Shown here: piece by piece, positions 46,961 to 58,000 of the stretch
Position numbering within the stretch: position 1 is the stretch's first letter
How the letters are laid out: each line of letters starts with the position of its first letter
Source of the DNA: Mesorhizobium sp. ORS 3359
GTDB lineage: Bacteria > Pseudomonadota > Alphaproteobacteria > Rhizobiales > Rhizobiaceae
Length of the DNA: 64,000 bases
Direction of reading: 5' to 3'
Assembly (NCBI GenBank): GCA_000824845.1
Contig: CCNC01000138.1
Span: forward strand, 62,001-126,000
Position numbers and translations under genes: made by a program
The notes under the pieces: model-generated
Seen by the model: the letters and a program-made list of their open reading frames with translations, nothing else
The model's database searches: none
Told to the model about the DNA's origin: nothing

Positions 46961-47194
46961 TCAGTCCGGGACGCTGGTCTGCAGCGCCAGCGCGTGCAGC
47001 ACCCCGCCCATCTTGCCCTTCAGCGCGTCATAGACCATTTGGTGCTGCTGGACGCGGCTTTTGCCGCGGAAGCTTTCGGCCACCACTTCGGCCGCGTAGT
47101 GGTCGCCGTCGCCGGCGAGGTCGCGGATCGTCACCCTGGCGTCCGGAATGCCTTCCTTGATCAGTTTTTCGATGTCGTGGGCATCCATTGCCAT
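46961..47194 (-). CDS. bolA: BolA family protein
   Basis: The 77-residue protein has the BolA fold: MDAHDIEKLIKEGIPDARV, then DGDHYAAEVVAESFRGKSRVQQHQMVYDAL with the invariant His and the helix-loop. BolA binds the Fe-S cluster of monothiol glutaredoxin; grxD is the next gene downstream. AGGATTTTG precedes ATG 47194. The purL-bolA-grxD order is conserved in alphaproteobacteria. Confidence 0.94.
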   Translation of the reverse strand: MAMDAHDIEKLIKEGIPDARVTIRDLAGDGDHYAAEVVAESFRGKSRVQQHQMVYDALKGKMGGVLHALALQTSVPD

Positions 47195-47305
47195 GGCAAA
47201 ATCCTGTCTCGTGCGGGGGCAGCTAGGCAGCACCGGTATGATCTGACTCGCGAGCCTAAAGCCTTTCCGGCCCGGATTGAAGCCGTTCCGTCGGGTGATG
47301 CAGCC

Positions 47306-47826
47306 TTAGGAATTGTCCTGGCTCGGATGAACCACGCCGTCTTCGGTAGTGTCATCGCGGGTCGAATAGGCGCGGCCGAGGCTGAAGGTCAGTATATAGA
47401 GCGGGATGTTGATCAGCAGGCCGACGATCGGAAGATAGCTCGTCATTCGCCAGGCGGACGAGAAGAAGGGTTGGCCATAGCCGTCGCAGACCAGGGACGA
47501 GCCGTAGTCCCAAGTCGCTCCGATGATCGCGGCAACGATGAAGAGCTTGATGCAAGTCGCGATCTGCCGTGCTCGCGCCGGCTCCGGCGCGAGCCTGTCC
47601 CACAGCACCAGGCAGACGACCGGCACCGCGTAGATCAGGGTCTGCACGACGAGCATCGGCAAAGCGGCATTGGCCGCGGCCAGGAACTCGTCGCGGGTTT
47701 CCAGCCGTGCACACACCTCGCTCGAGGTGGTCGACAGCAACAAGAAAACGAACGGGCCGAGGAACCAGAAGAAGAACAGCGAAGGCCAGAAGACAACTGC
47801 GATCAGCGCCCTGGCGGTCAGCCTGG

Positions 47827-47830
<4 letters not shown>
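47306..47830 (-). CDS. Unknown four-helix membrane protein coupled to purL
   Basis: The 174-residue protein has four membrane segments: [67 protein letters not shown] and [20 protein letters not shown]. The start is a TTG that shares two bases with the purL TGA, so it is likely translated by ribosomes that finish purL. No family is recognised, and the product does not look like a purine enzyme. Confidence 0.7.
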
Positions 47831-50058
<2,228 letters not shown>

Positions 50059-50205
50059 GAGCGGCGATTTTTGTCCGTGGGAGAGGGGAGGTTCTTCGAG
50101 TCTCCTCTTATCGCAAGCTTTCGCGCGATACACCCCCACCAGATAGGGAAAACGCCGGAAAACTGCCACTCCGTCGGTGCGTAGGTCGGGCCTTTCAGGG
50201 CATGA

Positions 50206-51615
50206 TCAGGAAAAACTGTCGTAGCCGGCGCGGCCTTCGTCGAGCAGGCGGCGGATGACGGCGACGCCGCCGGCGACATCCTGGCTTTGCCGCGGTTGCG
50301 AGACGCCGAAGCGTACGCCGTGAAAGACCTGCTCGGAGCGGCCGGCCTTGAACTCGTCCTCGTCGTCGATGAGCACGCCTTGCGCCAGGCAGGCGTTCTT
50401 GAAGGTGCCGGACAGCCACGGGTCGGGCAAGGTCAGCCAGACGAAGGGCATGTTGTCCCGCGCCTTGAAGTCGAAGCCCGCCAGCACATCGCGCACGATG
50501 GCGAGGCGGGTCTGGATTTCGGCAATGCAGCGCTTGCGGATATCGCTAGCCTGGCCCGACGTGACCAGCCTCGTGCCGACCTCGGCCAGCAGGAAGGGCA
50601 GGCCGCCGGTCATCATTTTGTGGGCGACGCGGATGCGATGGCGATAGGCCGGCGGGCAGGAAAGCCAGCCGCCGCGTACGCCGGCGGCGACCGACTTCGA
50701 CAAGCCGCCGGCGACGATGGTGCGTTCCGGCGCATATTCGGCCAGCAACGGTGTTGGATCGTCGGTGAGCTCGCCGTAAAGGTCATCCTCGATCAGCGCG
50801 ACATTGTACTCGCGCGCGATCCGAGCGATCGCTTGGCGCCGCTCCGCCGACAGCGTCACCAGCGTGGGGTTCTTCGCGGTCGGCATCAGGAACATGACCC
50901 TTGGATGTTTCTGTGCGCAGACGCGCTCGAAATCGTCTGGGTCGATGCCGTTGTCGTCGGTCGAGACCAGCGCGATACGGCGGCCGATCAGCCCGGCGCT
51001 GCGCGCGATCTGCGAATAGGTGAGGTGCTCGAAGACAACGTAGTCGCCGGGCATGGTCAGCGCCGCGATCGCCGCCATGACCGCGGCATGCGTGCCCAGC
51101 GTCGGCACGATCGAATCGGGCGAGGGGCGGAAGGCGTTGCGAGCCAGCCAGCGGCTGCCCGCCTCGTACCAGCGTTCGGGAAAATCACGCGTGTAGCTCG
51201 AGATTTCGTGCGGGTGCTCCTGCGCCGTGCGTGCCAGGATGTCGGCGATCACCGCGCCCTGGCCGACATCGGGCGCGGCGGTGCTGTCGAAGCGCAGCTT
51301 GCCGCTCGGCGCGTCGATGGGGCGCGTACCTTGCAAGCCAGGTTCGACGTCGGGTTTCGGCGCCTCGGCGCGCTGGCCGAGCACATAGGTGCCGCGACCG
51401 ACCTCGCCGCTCACCAGACCGCGTTCACGCAGCAGCTGATAGGCCCTGCCGATGGTGCCGACAGTCGTGCCGATGTCATAGGCGAGATCGCGCTGCGGCG
51501 GCAGTTTTGCACCGGCATCGATGACGCCCTTGTCGATATCTGACTCAATGCTGTCGGCAAGGCGCTGATAGAGCGGGCCGGAGCCAGTGGAGAGGTCGGG
51601 GAGCCAACTTGTCAT
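50206..51615 (-). CDS. MocR-type regulator (GntR DNA-binding plus aminotransferase domain)
   Basis: The 469-residue protein has an N-terminal GntR winged helix (GPLYQRLADSIESDIDKGVI, then LPPQRDLAYDIGTTVGTIGRAYQLLRERGLV) and a class I aminotransferase-like domain. The PLP lysine lies in AGGLSKSVAAGVRGGW. MocR proteins sense PLP or an amino-containing ligand and often control a divergent gene. Here the divergent gene encodes a DUF1127 protein. The intergenic region has repeated ACAAT motifs that could be its sites. Confidence 0.92.
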   Translation of the reverse strand: MTSWLPDLSTGSGPLYQRLADSIESDIDKGVIDAGAKLPPQRDLAYDIGTTVGTIGRAYQLLRERGLVSGEVGRGTYVLGQRAEAPKPDVEPGLQGTRPIDAPSGKLRFDSTAAPDVGQGAVIADILARTAQEHPHEISSYTRDFPERWYEAGSRWLARNAFRPSPDSIVPTLGTHAAVMAAIAALTMPGDYVVFEHLTYSQIARSAGLIGRRIALVSTDDNGIDPDDFERVCAQKHPRVMFLMPTAKNPTLVTLSAERRQAIARIAREYNVALIEDDLYGELTDDPTPLLAEYAPERTIVAGGLSKSVAAGVRGGWLSCPPAYRHRIRVAHKMMTGGLPFLLAEVGTRLVTSGQASDIRKRCIAEIQTRLAIVRDVLAGFDFKARDNMPFVWLTLPDPWLSGTFKNACLAQGVLIDDEDEFKAGRSEQVFHGVRFGVSQPRQSQDVAGGVAVIRRLLDEGRAGYDSFS

Positions 51616-51616
51616 G

Positions 51617-51727
51617 GTGACAATTTTCTATATTGCACCGCGGGAAGAGTCAATCCATATCGAACCCGCGATTGGAAAGGTACAATCGAGACAAGGCAGA
51701 ACCACAATGGATACAATTGACACAATT
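51617..51727. promoter_or_regulatory. Repeated ACAAT motifs between mocR-like and DUF1127 genes
   Basis: TACAAT at 51681-51686, CACAAT at 51703-51708, TACAAT at 51712-51717 and CACAAT at 51721-51726 lie in direct orientation, and GACAAT occurs near 51617. The last three overlap the DUF1127 start codon. MocR proteins typically bind two or three direct repeats in such gaps. Confidence 0.35.
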
Positions 51728-51955
51728 CGCTACGCTCGCCCAGCTTTTGGGGCGCAGGCCGAGCCCTTGGCCCATCGCGGCTTCGTCGGCCGCATGGTGG
51801 TTGTGCTCCGTTCCATCGCCAGGCAGATCGACCGCATGCTCGAGCGTCGGCGCGGCCGCCTCGCACTGCTTGAGATGACGGACGAGCAGCTCAAGGACAT
51901 CGGCATCTCGCGCTGCGACGCCCATCGCGAAGGCATCAGGTCGTTATGGGAGTGA
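51707..51955 (+). CDS. DUF1127 family small protein
   Basis: The 82-residue protein ends with the DUF1127 core RGRLALLEMTDEQLKDIGISRCDA. Such Arg-rich small proteins in alphaproteobacteria affect RNA and phosphate or carbon metabolism. The N-terminal half is a divergent basic segment (VVVLRSIARQIDRMLERRRG). AAGGCAG precedes ATG 51707. It is divergent from the MocR-type regulator and may be its target. Confidence 0.88.
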   Translation: MDTIDTIRYARPAFGAQAEPLAHRGFVGRMVVVLRSIARQIDRMLERRRGRLALLEMTDEQLKDIGISRCDAHREGIRSLWE

Positions 51956-51961
51956 TGATCT

Positions 51962-51992
51962 AGTGCGTTTCACAGAAACGGTGAAACGCACT
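51962..51992. terminator. Perfect 12-base hairpin after DUF1127
   Basis: AGTGCGTTTCAC and GTGAAACGCACT form a perfect stem with a seven-base loop, seven bases after the DUF1127 stop. No immediate T tract follows, although GTTTTT occurs nine bases further. It may be a two-way terminator or a small repeat. Confidence 0.55.
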
Positions 51993-52004
51993 ATCTCCTT
52001 GTTT

Positions 52005-52053
52005 TTGCGTAATTCCGGACGGAAAACCGCTCACACTTTCCTGGAATTGCTCT
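52005..52053 (+). repeat. Palindromic repeat element, family 1, copy D
   Basis: TAATTCC/GGAATTG outer arms with GGAAAA and TTTCC inside, the same design as copies A to C. It lies between the convergent DUF1127 and Pr6Pr genes and reaches the Pr6Pr stop codon. Confidence 0.75.
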
Positions 52054-52714
52054 ATCGGCGGCCCGATTGGACGCGGGTTCCGGGTTTCCCCCGCAGCCCG
52101 CCGATGCCGTGATCGATCAGCACGGCAAGGACGCTCAATCCGACGAACAGCGCCGTGACGCCCACTGCCGAAACGGCAACGCTGGCCGCGCCGTTCCTGG
52201 CGACGTCGAGGAACGGATAAGGTACTTCGCCGGCGAAGGGCGCGCGGATCAGCGCGTAGCCGAGATAGGTGAGCGGATAGATCATCCACCAGGAGATATC
52301 GCGCCAGCGCGTCGAGCCATCCGCGCCGGCAATGAGCCACCACAGCACGAAGATCAGCGGCGTGACATAGTGCAGCAGGATGTCGCAAAGCAGGAACAGG
52401 CCCTGTGGTTGCCAAAGCCCTGCCAGCACGGTCGCGTAGACAATGAAAACCAGCGTGATGGACACCGCCACGCCGGTTCGCATCCGCTGCCCTGCGAAGG
52501 CCGGAAACCAGGCATAGCCGGTGGGCGACAGCAGCGAAGCATGCACCATGACGGCGGCGATGTTGGTCAAGATGGTGAAGAAGCTGAGAAGAAAGACAAT
52601 CGAGCCTAGCAGGCTGCGCCCGGCCGCCATCGATGCCGGTATGGTGATGGCGGCTTGCAGGACAAGCGCAATCAGCCCGATGACCAGTCCCGCCATCTGC
52701 AGGAACCGGCCCAT
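52052..52714 (-). CDS. Pr6Pr family membrane protein
   Basis: The 220-residue protein has six predicted helices, with LLSFFTILTNIAAVMVHASL, the conserved LLHYVTPLIFVLWWLIAG and MIYPLTYLGYALIRAPFAGEVPYPFLDV, matching the Pr6Pr (FAR-17a/AIG1-like) family. Function is unknown. It starts seven bases after the stop of a lipoprotein gene, and the two form a small unit downstream of purQ. Confidence 0.82.
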   Translation of the reverse strand: MGRFLQMAGLVIGLIALVLQAAITIPASMAAGRSLLGSIVFLLSFFTILTNIAAVMVHASLLSPTGYAWFPAFAGQRMRTGVAVSITLVFIVYATVLAGLWQPQGLFLLCDILLHYVTPLIFVLWWLIAGADGSTRWRDISWWMIYPLTYLGYALIRAPFAGEVPYPFLDVARNGAASVAVSAVGVTALFVGLSVLAVLIDHGIGGLRGKPGTRVQSGRR

Positions 52715-52721
52715 CGCAGGG

Positions 52722-53132
52722 TCACGCGGCAGCCGCGCAGGACGGGTTTCCGGCCTGCCAGCGGGCGATGTCGGAACCGATGCGGGCGCCGAGCGGCTCG
52801 TTCATCAGCGGCCCGAACACATCGACGCGGCTGGAATTGCCCTGCGCCTGCACGACCAGCAGCGGCTTGCCGCCATAATGCTTGGCGGGCACCAGCAGGA
52901 AGCGGGGCGTGCCGCTGTAGGAATTGAGCTCATTGGCCATCTGGTATGGTTTGAAGGCCGGGTCCTTGCTGGCGATCCAGCATTTATGCGCCGCGATGGC
53001 GACCTGTTCCATGGCAAGCAGCGAGGCGCTTTTGCCCAAGGGAACCGGCGTCGTCTTGGGGCTGGACTGGCAGGAAGCCAAGGCGAGCCCGGCGGCGGCC
53101 AGGAGAGCAAGGCGAGCGATCGTCGGTCTCAT
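52722..53132 (-). CDS. Small lipoprotein of unknown function
   Basis: The 136-residue precursor has a lipoprotein signal with lipobox ALASC (Cys about residue 20, followed by QSSP). The mature domain contains AAHKCWIASKDPAFKPY, NSYSGTPRFLLVPAKHYGGKPLLVVQAQG and IARWQAGNPSC. It has three cysteines in the mature part counting the lipid-modified one. No family name is recognised. ATG 53132 fits the signal; a longer upstream ORF has none. Confidence 0.78.
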   Translation of the reverse strand: MRPTIARLALLAAAGLALASCQSSPKTTPVPLGKSASLLAMEQVAIAAHKCWIASKDPAFKPYQMANELNSYSGTPRFLLVPAKHYGGKPLLVVQAQGNSSRVDVFGPLMNEPLGARIGSDIARWQAGNPSCAAAA

Positions 53133-53172
53133 GGTCAGTCCGCCCCCGCGTTCCGATAGCATTCTTAAAGGA

Positions 53173-53841
53173 TCAAGCCGCGAGGCCGAGCGCACTTTCG
53201 AACAGCGCCCGCCCGTCATTGCCGCCATGCGCCGCCTCGATCAGGTTTTCGGGATGCGGCATCAGGCCAAGCACGTTGCCCTTGTCGTTGACGATGCCGG
53301 CAATGTCGTTGATCGAGCCGTTGGGATTGGTGCCTTCGGCGTAGCGGAACACCACCTGGCCTTCGCCTTCTAGCCGGGCGAGCGTCGCGGCGTCGGCGAA
53401 GTAATTGCCGTCATGATGCGCCACGGGTGAGCGGATGATCTGTCCGGGCTTGTAGTGCCGGGTGAACATGGTGTTGGCGTTGGCGATCTCGAGCTTCACC
53501 TGGCGGCAGACGAATTTCAGCGAGGCGTTGCGCATCAAGGCGCCGGGCAGCAGTCCCGCCTCGACCAGGATCTGGAAGCCGTTGCAGACGCCGATGACGG
53601 GCACGCCCTTGGCGGCCTTTTCGGCCACCGCCCGCATCACCGGCATGCGCGCCGCGATCGCGCCGCAGCGCAGATAGTCGCCGAAGGAGAAGCCTCCGGG
53701 GATGGCGATCAGGTCGACATCGGGTATTTCGGTGTCGGTCTGCCAGACCGTCGCCGGCGCCTGGCCGGAAATCTTGGTCAGCGCCGCGATCATGTCGCGG
53801 TCGCGGTTGAGGCCAGGCAGGAGGACGACGGCTGATTTCAT
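53173..53841 (-). CDS. purQ: Phosphoribosylformylglycinamidine synthase glutaminase PurQ
   Basis: The 222-residue class I amidotransferase gives ammonia to PurL. The nucleophile Cys is in [22 protein letters not shown], with [14 protein letters not shown] before it and [12 protein letters not shown] with the catalytic His near the end. It begins one base after the purS stop. Confidence 0.97.
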   Translation of the reverse strand: MKSAVVLLPGLNRDRDMIAALTKISGQAPATVWQTDTEIPDVDLIAIPGGFSFGDYLRCGAIAARMPVMRAVAEKAAKGVPVIGVCNGFQILVEAGLLPGALMRNASLKFVCRQVKLEIANANTMFTRHYKPGQIIRSPVAHHDGNYFADAATLARLEGEGQVVFRYAEGTNPNGSINDIAGIVNDKGNVLGLMPHPENLIEAAHGGNDGRALFESALGLAA

Positions 53842-53842
53842 G

Positions 53843-54082
53843 TCAGGCGACCTCCACCGCGTAGTTCTCAATCACCGTGTTTGCCAGAAGCTTGTCGCAC
53901 ATGGCCTTGAGATCGGCTTCGGCCTTGGCCTTGTCGGTTCCGGTGAGCTCGATGTCGAACACCTTGCCCTGGCGAACCTGGCCGACGCCGTCGAAGCCCA
54001 ATCCGGAGAGGGCATGCTCGATCGCCTTGCCCTGCGGGTCGAGGACGCCGTTCTTGAGGGTTACGGTGATGCGGGCTTTCAT
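53843..54082 (-). CDS. purS: Phosphoribosylformylglycinamidine synthase subunit PurS
   Basis: The 79-residue protein is the small structural subunit that joins PurL and Pur[21 protein letters not shown] at the start and [20 protein letters not shown] are diagnostic. It lies between purC and purQ in the operon. Confidence 0.96.
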   Translation of the reverse strand: MKARITVTLKNGVLDPQGKAIEHALSGLGFDGVGQVRQGKVFDIELTGTDKAKAEADLKAMCDKLLANTVIENYAVEVA

Positions 54083-54144
54083 CGATACTCCTAAGTGATG
54101 GATCAGGCGGTCGACCTGCCATCATCCGGCAGGCCCGTCGGTAT

Positions 54145-54939
54145 TCAGTGCTTCAGGCCCTTGGGTGCATCGGAAGAGGCGACGAGGACCGGACCTGTCG
54201 GGCGCGGCGGCTCGTTCTCGTTGATGATGCCGAGACGGCGGGCGACTTCCTGATACGCCTCGACCAGGCCGCCCATGTCACGGCGGAAGCGGTCCTTGTC
54301 GAGCTTGTCCTGGGTGGCGACGTCCCACAGCCGGCAGGAATCGGGCGAGATCTCGTCGGCGACGACGATGCGCATCATGTCGCCCTCGAACAGGCGACCG
54401 CATTCGATCTTGAAATCGACGAGCTGGATGCCGACGCCGAGGAACAGACCGGAGAGGAAGTCGTTGACGCGGATGGCCAAGGCCATGATGTCGTCGATTT
54501 CCTGCGGGCTTGCCCAGCCGAAGGCGGTGATATGCTCTTCCGACACCATCGGGTCATCGAGCGCGTCGGCCTTGTAATAGAATTCGATGATCGAGCGCGG
54601 CAGCACCGTGCCTTCCTCGATGCCGAGGCGCTTGGACAGCGAGCCGGCGGCGACATTGCGCACGACGACCTCGAGCGGGATGATCTCCACTTCCTTGATC
54701 AACTGCTCGCGCATGTTGAGCCGGCGGATGAAGTGGGTCGGGATGCCCATGCGGTTCAAGTGGTTGAAGATGTGCTCGGAAATGCGGTTGTTGAGCACGC
54801 CCTTGCCATCGACCACTTCATGTTTCTTCTTGTTGAAGGCGGTCGCGTCGTCCTTGAAGAACTGGATCAGCGTGCCGGGCTCAGGTCCTTCATAGAGGAT
54901 CTTGGCCTTGCCTTCGTAGATGCGGCGGCGATTTTTCAT
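54145..54939 (-). CDS. purC: SAICAR synthetase PurC
   Basis: The 264-residue enzyme joins aspartate to CAIR in purine synthesis. [20 protein letters not shown] is the N-terminal phosphate-binding segment, and [11 protein letters not shown] and [18 protein letters not shown] [14 protein letters not shown] are the conserved core motifs. It leads the purC-purS-purQ unit, with purB about 3.3 kb upstream on the same strand. Confidence 0.97.
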   Translation of the reverse strand: MKNRRRIYEGKAKILYEGPEPGTLIQFFKDDATAFNKKKHEVVDGKGVLNNRISEHIFNHLNRMGIPTHFIRRLNMREQLIKEVEIIPLEVVVRNVAAGSLSKRLGIEEGTVLPRSIIEFYYKADALDDPMVSEEHITAFGWASPQEIDDIMALAIRVNDFLSGLFLGVGIQLVDFKIECGRLFEGDMMRIVVADEISPDSCRLWDVATQDKLDKDRFRRDMGGLVEAYQEVARRLGIINENEPPRPTGPVLVASSDAPKGLKH

Positions 54940-55214
54940 CTGATTTTTTCTCTGGGTCTGCGGGCAGGCGGCAAATGACCGGTTCCTGTCCGTCTGCCTA
55001 AATTAGTATGGCGACGGCGGCGTTCAATGCCGGTGTTATCGCAATCGCCTGGTTTGCTCAATCGCCAAATCCGGCGAATCAACCGCTTTCGGGACTGAAA
55101 TGCCGCAGCGCAGCATGCGACGAAGTATATTGACCGGGTCGCGGCCTTTTGATTTGTGCTTGCCCATCACACATATTCACCGCGAACGCGAATCGGATTG
55201 ATCGGAGGGACGTC

Positions 55215-55535
55215 ATGAGCAGCATGAAAGACCGCGAAGAGGGCTTTGAGCGCAAATTCGCCTTCGACGAGGAACTTCGCTTCAAGGCCGCGGCCCGGCG
55301 CAACAAGGCCCTTGGCCTGTGGGCCGCCGAGAAGCTGGGCAAATCCGGCGCCGATGCCGAAGCCTATGCCAAGGAAGTGGTGGTCTCGGATATTGAGGAG
55401 GCGGGCGACCACGACGTTTTCCGCAAGATTCGCAAGGATTTCGATGCGGCCGGCGTCAACCAGTCCGACCATCAGATCCGCCGCACTATGGACGAGTTGA
55501 TGGCCCAGGCCATCGAGCAGATCAAGAATGCCTGA
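55215..55535 (+). CDS. F1-ATPase inhibitor zeta subunit (DUF1476)
   Basis: The 106-residue protein matches the alphaproteobacterial zeta subunit that blocks ATP hydrolysis by F1-ATPase, known from Paracoccus. The N-terminal inhibitory segment is MSSMKDREEGFERKFAFDEE, followed by LRFKAAARRNKALGLWAAEKLG and a four-helix bundle. GGAGGGACG precedes ATG 55215. It lies divergent from purC, not near the atp operon, and ends in a strong terminator. Confidence 0.9.
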   Translation: MSSMKDREEGFERKFAFDEELRFKAAARRNKALGLWAAEKLGKSGADAEAYAKEVVVSDIEEAGDHDVFRKIRKDFDAAGVNQSDHQIRRTMDELMAQAIEQIKNA

Positions 55536-55560
55536 GGCCGGATTCTAGCTGGACCAATCG

Positions 55561-55590
55561 ACCGCCCGGCCAAACCGGGCGGTTTTTCTT
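55561..55590 (+). terminator. Rho-independent terminator after the zeta subunit gene
   Basis: ACCGCCCGG and CCGGGCGGT form a nine-base stem with loop CCAAA, followed by TTTTTCTTT. Confidence 0.9.
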
Positions 55591-55644
55591 TGCCTTTGCC
55601 GTCATTTCCGGCTGAAACTGCGGGTTGTCATCAAGGAAGGTCCG

Positions 55645-56418
55645 ATGTCGCTCAAATCCCGCCTGGTCGCCGACGAAACGCTGTTCACCGCCTGGTCCGG
55701 GGTGCCGGACGCGCTGACGGTGGAAATCATTGCCAAGCAGGATTTCGACGCCGTCACCCTCGACATGCAGCATGGCGGCCACCACGAGGACAGTGTGCTG
55801 CGCGGCCTGGCGCCGGTGCTGGCCGCCAACAAGCCGGCGCTGGTGCGCATTCCGGTCGGGCGCTTCGACATGGCAAGCCGCGCGCTCGATTTCGGCGCCG
55901 AGGCAGTGATCGCGCCGATGGTGAACTCGGTGGCCGACGCACGGCAGTTCGCCGCCGCGATGAAATATCCGCCCATGGGTGAACGCTCCTGGGGGCCAAC
56001 TTACGCGTTCCCGCGCCACGGCAAGGGCGACCATGCCGAATGGCTGCGCGATTCGAACCAGCGCACCATGGCCTTCGCGATGGTCGAGACGCGGGCGGCA
56101 TTCGAGGCGCTCGACGGCATCCTCGACACGCCCGGCATCGACGGCATCTTCGTCGGTCCGTCGGATTTCTCGATCGCCTGGTCGAACGGAACGACCGTCA
56201 ATTCGACGCTGGAAAGCATGATGGAGACGGTCGCTGCGATCGCCGAGCGGACCCGCAAGGCCGGCAAGCATGCGGCGATCTACGTCATCGAGCCGGCAAT
56301 TGCCGGCCGCGTCGTGTCGATGGGCTATCGGCTGCTCGCCATGGGCTCGGACCACACGCTGATCTCGCTCGGCGCGAAGACCCTTTTGAAGAGCATGCGC
56401 GATTCCATCGGCTCTTGA
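55645..56418 (+). CDS. HpcH/HpaI family aldolase
   Basis: The 257-residue class II aldolase has FTAWSGVPDALTVEIIAKQ and FDAVTLDMQHGGHHED at the front, the metal-binding Glu in FAMVETRAAFEALDGI and Asp in GIDGIFVGPSDFS. Members split or form 2-keto-3-deoxy sugar acids or 4-hydroxy-2-oxo acids with pyruvate. The substrate cannot be named. It is convergent with the small hydrolase gene downstream. Confidence 0.9.
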   Translation: MSLKSRLVADETLFTAWSGVPDALTVEIIAKQDFDAVTLDMQHGGHHEDSVLRGLAPVLAANKPALVRIPVGRFDMASRALDFGAEAVIAPMVNSVADARQFAAAMKYPPMGERSWGPTYAFPRHGKGDHAEWLRDSNQRTMAFAMVETRAAFEALDGILDTPGIDGIFVGPSDFSIAWSNGTTVNSTLESMMETVAAIAERTRKAGKHAAIYVIEPAIAGRVVSMGYRLLAMGSDHTLISLGAKTLLKSMRDSIGS

Positions 56419-56426
56419 GGTCGGCC

Positions 56427-56984
56427 TTAGGGCTGCTTCAGTTCCGTCAGGAATTTGGCGAAGGTCATCGAGCCCTCGGGCCACGGGCCGAAGCCGGCGT
56501 CGTGGTTGAGATGGCCGGCCTCGCCGGCGTCGATGAAGAGCGATCCCCAGGCGGCGGCAATGTCCTCGGCGACCTCGAAAGCGCAGAACGGATCGTTGCG
56601 GCTGGCAATCACGATCGACGGGAAGGGCAGGGGATCGCGCGAATAGGGGCCGAAGGTCATCAGGTGCCTCGGCCTGATTTCCGGATTGGACACATCCGGC
56701 GGCGCAACGAAAAAGGCGCCGGCGACGGGTTTCCTGAATTGCGGGATGGCCTGCACCGCGGCCGTCACGCCAAGCGAATGCGCAACGAGCACCACCGGCC
56801 GCTCAGCTTCGTTGACGGCGTTCGCCACGCTCGCCGTCCAATCCTCGCGCACGGGCTTGGTCCACTCCGCCTGCTCGACCCGGCGCGCTGTCGACAGTTT
56901 CGACTGCCAGCGGGTCTGCCAGTGCTCGGGCCCGGAATTGGTGTAGCCCGGCACGATCAGGATATCTGCGTCTTTGACTTTCAT
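56427..56984 (-). CDS. RBBP9/YdeN family alpha/beta hydrolase
   Basis: The 185-residue protein begins with ADILIVPGYTNSGPEHWQTRW, has the nucleophile in VLVAHSLGVTAAVQ, the Asp in ASRNDPFCAFEVAEDIA and the His in GHLNHDAGFGPWPEG. This is the RBBP9/YdeN serine hydrolase fold. The substrate is unknown. ATG 56984 fits the family start. It is divergent from the VOC gene. Confidence 0.9.
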   Translation of the reverse strand: MKVKDADILIVPGYTNSGPEHWQTRWQSKLSTARRVEQAEWTKPVREDWTASVANAVNEAERPVVLVAHSLGVTAAVQAIPQFRKPVAGAFFVAPPDVSNPEIRPRHLMTFGPYSRDPLPFPSIVIASRNDPFCAFEVAEDIAAAWGSLFIDAGEAGHLNHDAGFGPWPEGSMTFAKFLTELKQP

Positions 56985-57053
56985 GACGCGGATGTAGCGA
57001 GCGGCCTTCTCGCCTGCAACCCTGTGGCCAATATCGACACGATTCGAAATTGT

Positions 57054-57066
57054 GAACAACTTGTTC
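57054..57066. promoter_or_regulatory. Perfect inverted repeat between hydrolase and VOC genes
   Basis: GAACAA and TTGTTC flank a single C. TGTGAAC occurs here (57051) and again at 57083, 32 bases apart. A small operator for one or both divergent genes is possible; no regulator is assigned. Confidence 0.35.
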
Positions 57067-57178
57067 GATTCTTGCTCTCTTGTGTGAACGATCGCAATCG
57101 ACGATTTGGAGGGGGAACAAGAGCTGGCGGCCTGGAACTCCCATTTGGGGAATAGGTGTCGCCCGAACGGAGAGTTTG

Positions 57179-57991
57179 ATGAGCGAGCTGCCTTTTGCCG
57201 CGACCACCCCGGTCAGCGTTTCGCGTGTCGGGCTGAAGGCGCGGGACGCCGAGAGCCTTGCCGCCTATTATAGCTCGGTCGTCGGCCTGCAGGAATTGAG
57301 CCGCGCCGACGGCGCGATTACGCTTGGCGCCGCCAACCGGCCATTGCTGGTGCTTGAACAGGATGCTTCGGCGAAGCCCGACGATCCGCGCAGCGCCGGC
57401 CTTTTCCACACCGCTTTCCTGTTGCCGTCACGAGCGGACCTTGGCCGCTGGATTAGCCACGCTGCCGCCAATCGCATCGGCATAGAAGGCGCCTCGGACC
57501 ATTTGGTCAGCGAGGCGCTCTATCTGACCGATCCGGAAGGCAACGGCATCGAGATCTATGCCGACCGCCGTCCGGAGGACTGGAAATGGAACGGCGACAA
57601 GATCGCCATGGCGACCGAGCGGCTCAACCTGCCGGCGGTGGTGGGCAGCGTGCCGGCGGGCGATGCCGGCTGGCAGGGCGCGCCGGAAAACACCATTGTC
57701 GGCCACGTGCATCTGCGCGTCGGCCGGCCCGAGGATGCGGAAGCCTGGTGGCATGACCAGTTCGCCTTCGACACCGTCGCCAAATATGGCAGCCAGGCGG
57801 TGTTCCTGTCGTCCGGCCATTACCACCATCATATCGGTGCCAACGCCTGGCAGAGCGCCGGTGCCGGCCGCCGCGATCCGTCCCGCTCGGGCCTCGCCTG
57901 GGTGGAGATGCGCTCGGACAATGCGAAGGATGAGATTTCGCGGGAGGACCCGTGGGGCACCGTGATCAAGACTGTGCCGGGCAAGGCTTGA
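57179..57991 (+). CDS. Two-domain VOC family protein, CatE-like
   Basis: The 270-residue protein carries two vicinal-oxygen-chelate modules. The first includes SRVGLKARDAESLAAYYSSVVG and the second starts near TIVGHVHLRVGRPEDAEAWWH. Candidate metal ligands are the His of LFHTAFL, the Glu of GNGIEIY and the His of VGHVHLRV. The layout resembles CatE-type catechol 2,3-dioxygenases or glyoxalase-like proteins; activity is not certain. GGAGAGTTTG precedes ATG 57179. Confidence 0.87.
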   Translation: MSELPFAATTPVSVSRVGLKARDAESLAAYYSSVVGLQELSRADGAITLGAANRPLLVLEQDASAKPDDPRSAGLFHTAFLLPSRADLGRWISHAAANRIGIEGASDHLVSEALYLTDPEGNGIEIYADRRPEDWKWNGDKIAMATERLNLPAVVGSVPAGDAGWQGAPENTIVGHVHLRVGRPEDAEAWWHDQFAFDTVAKYGSQAVFLSSGHYHHHIGANAWQSAGAGRRDPSRSGLAWVEMRSDNAKDEISREDPWGTVIKTVPGKA

Positions 57992-58000
57992 GCGACGGCT

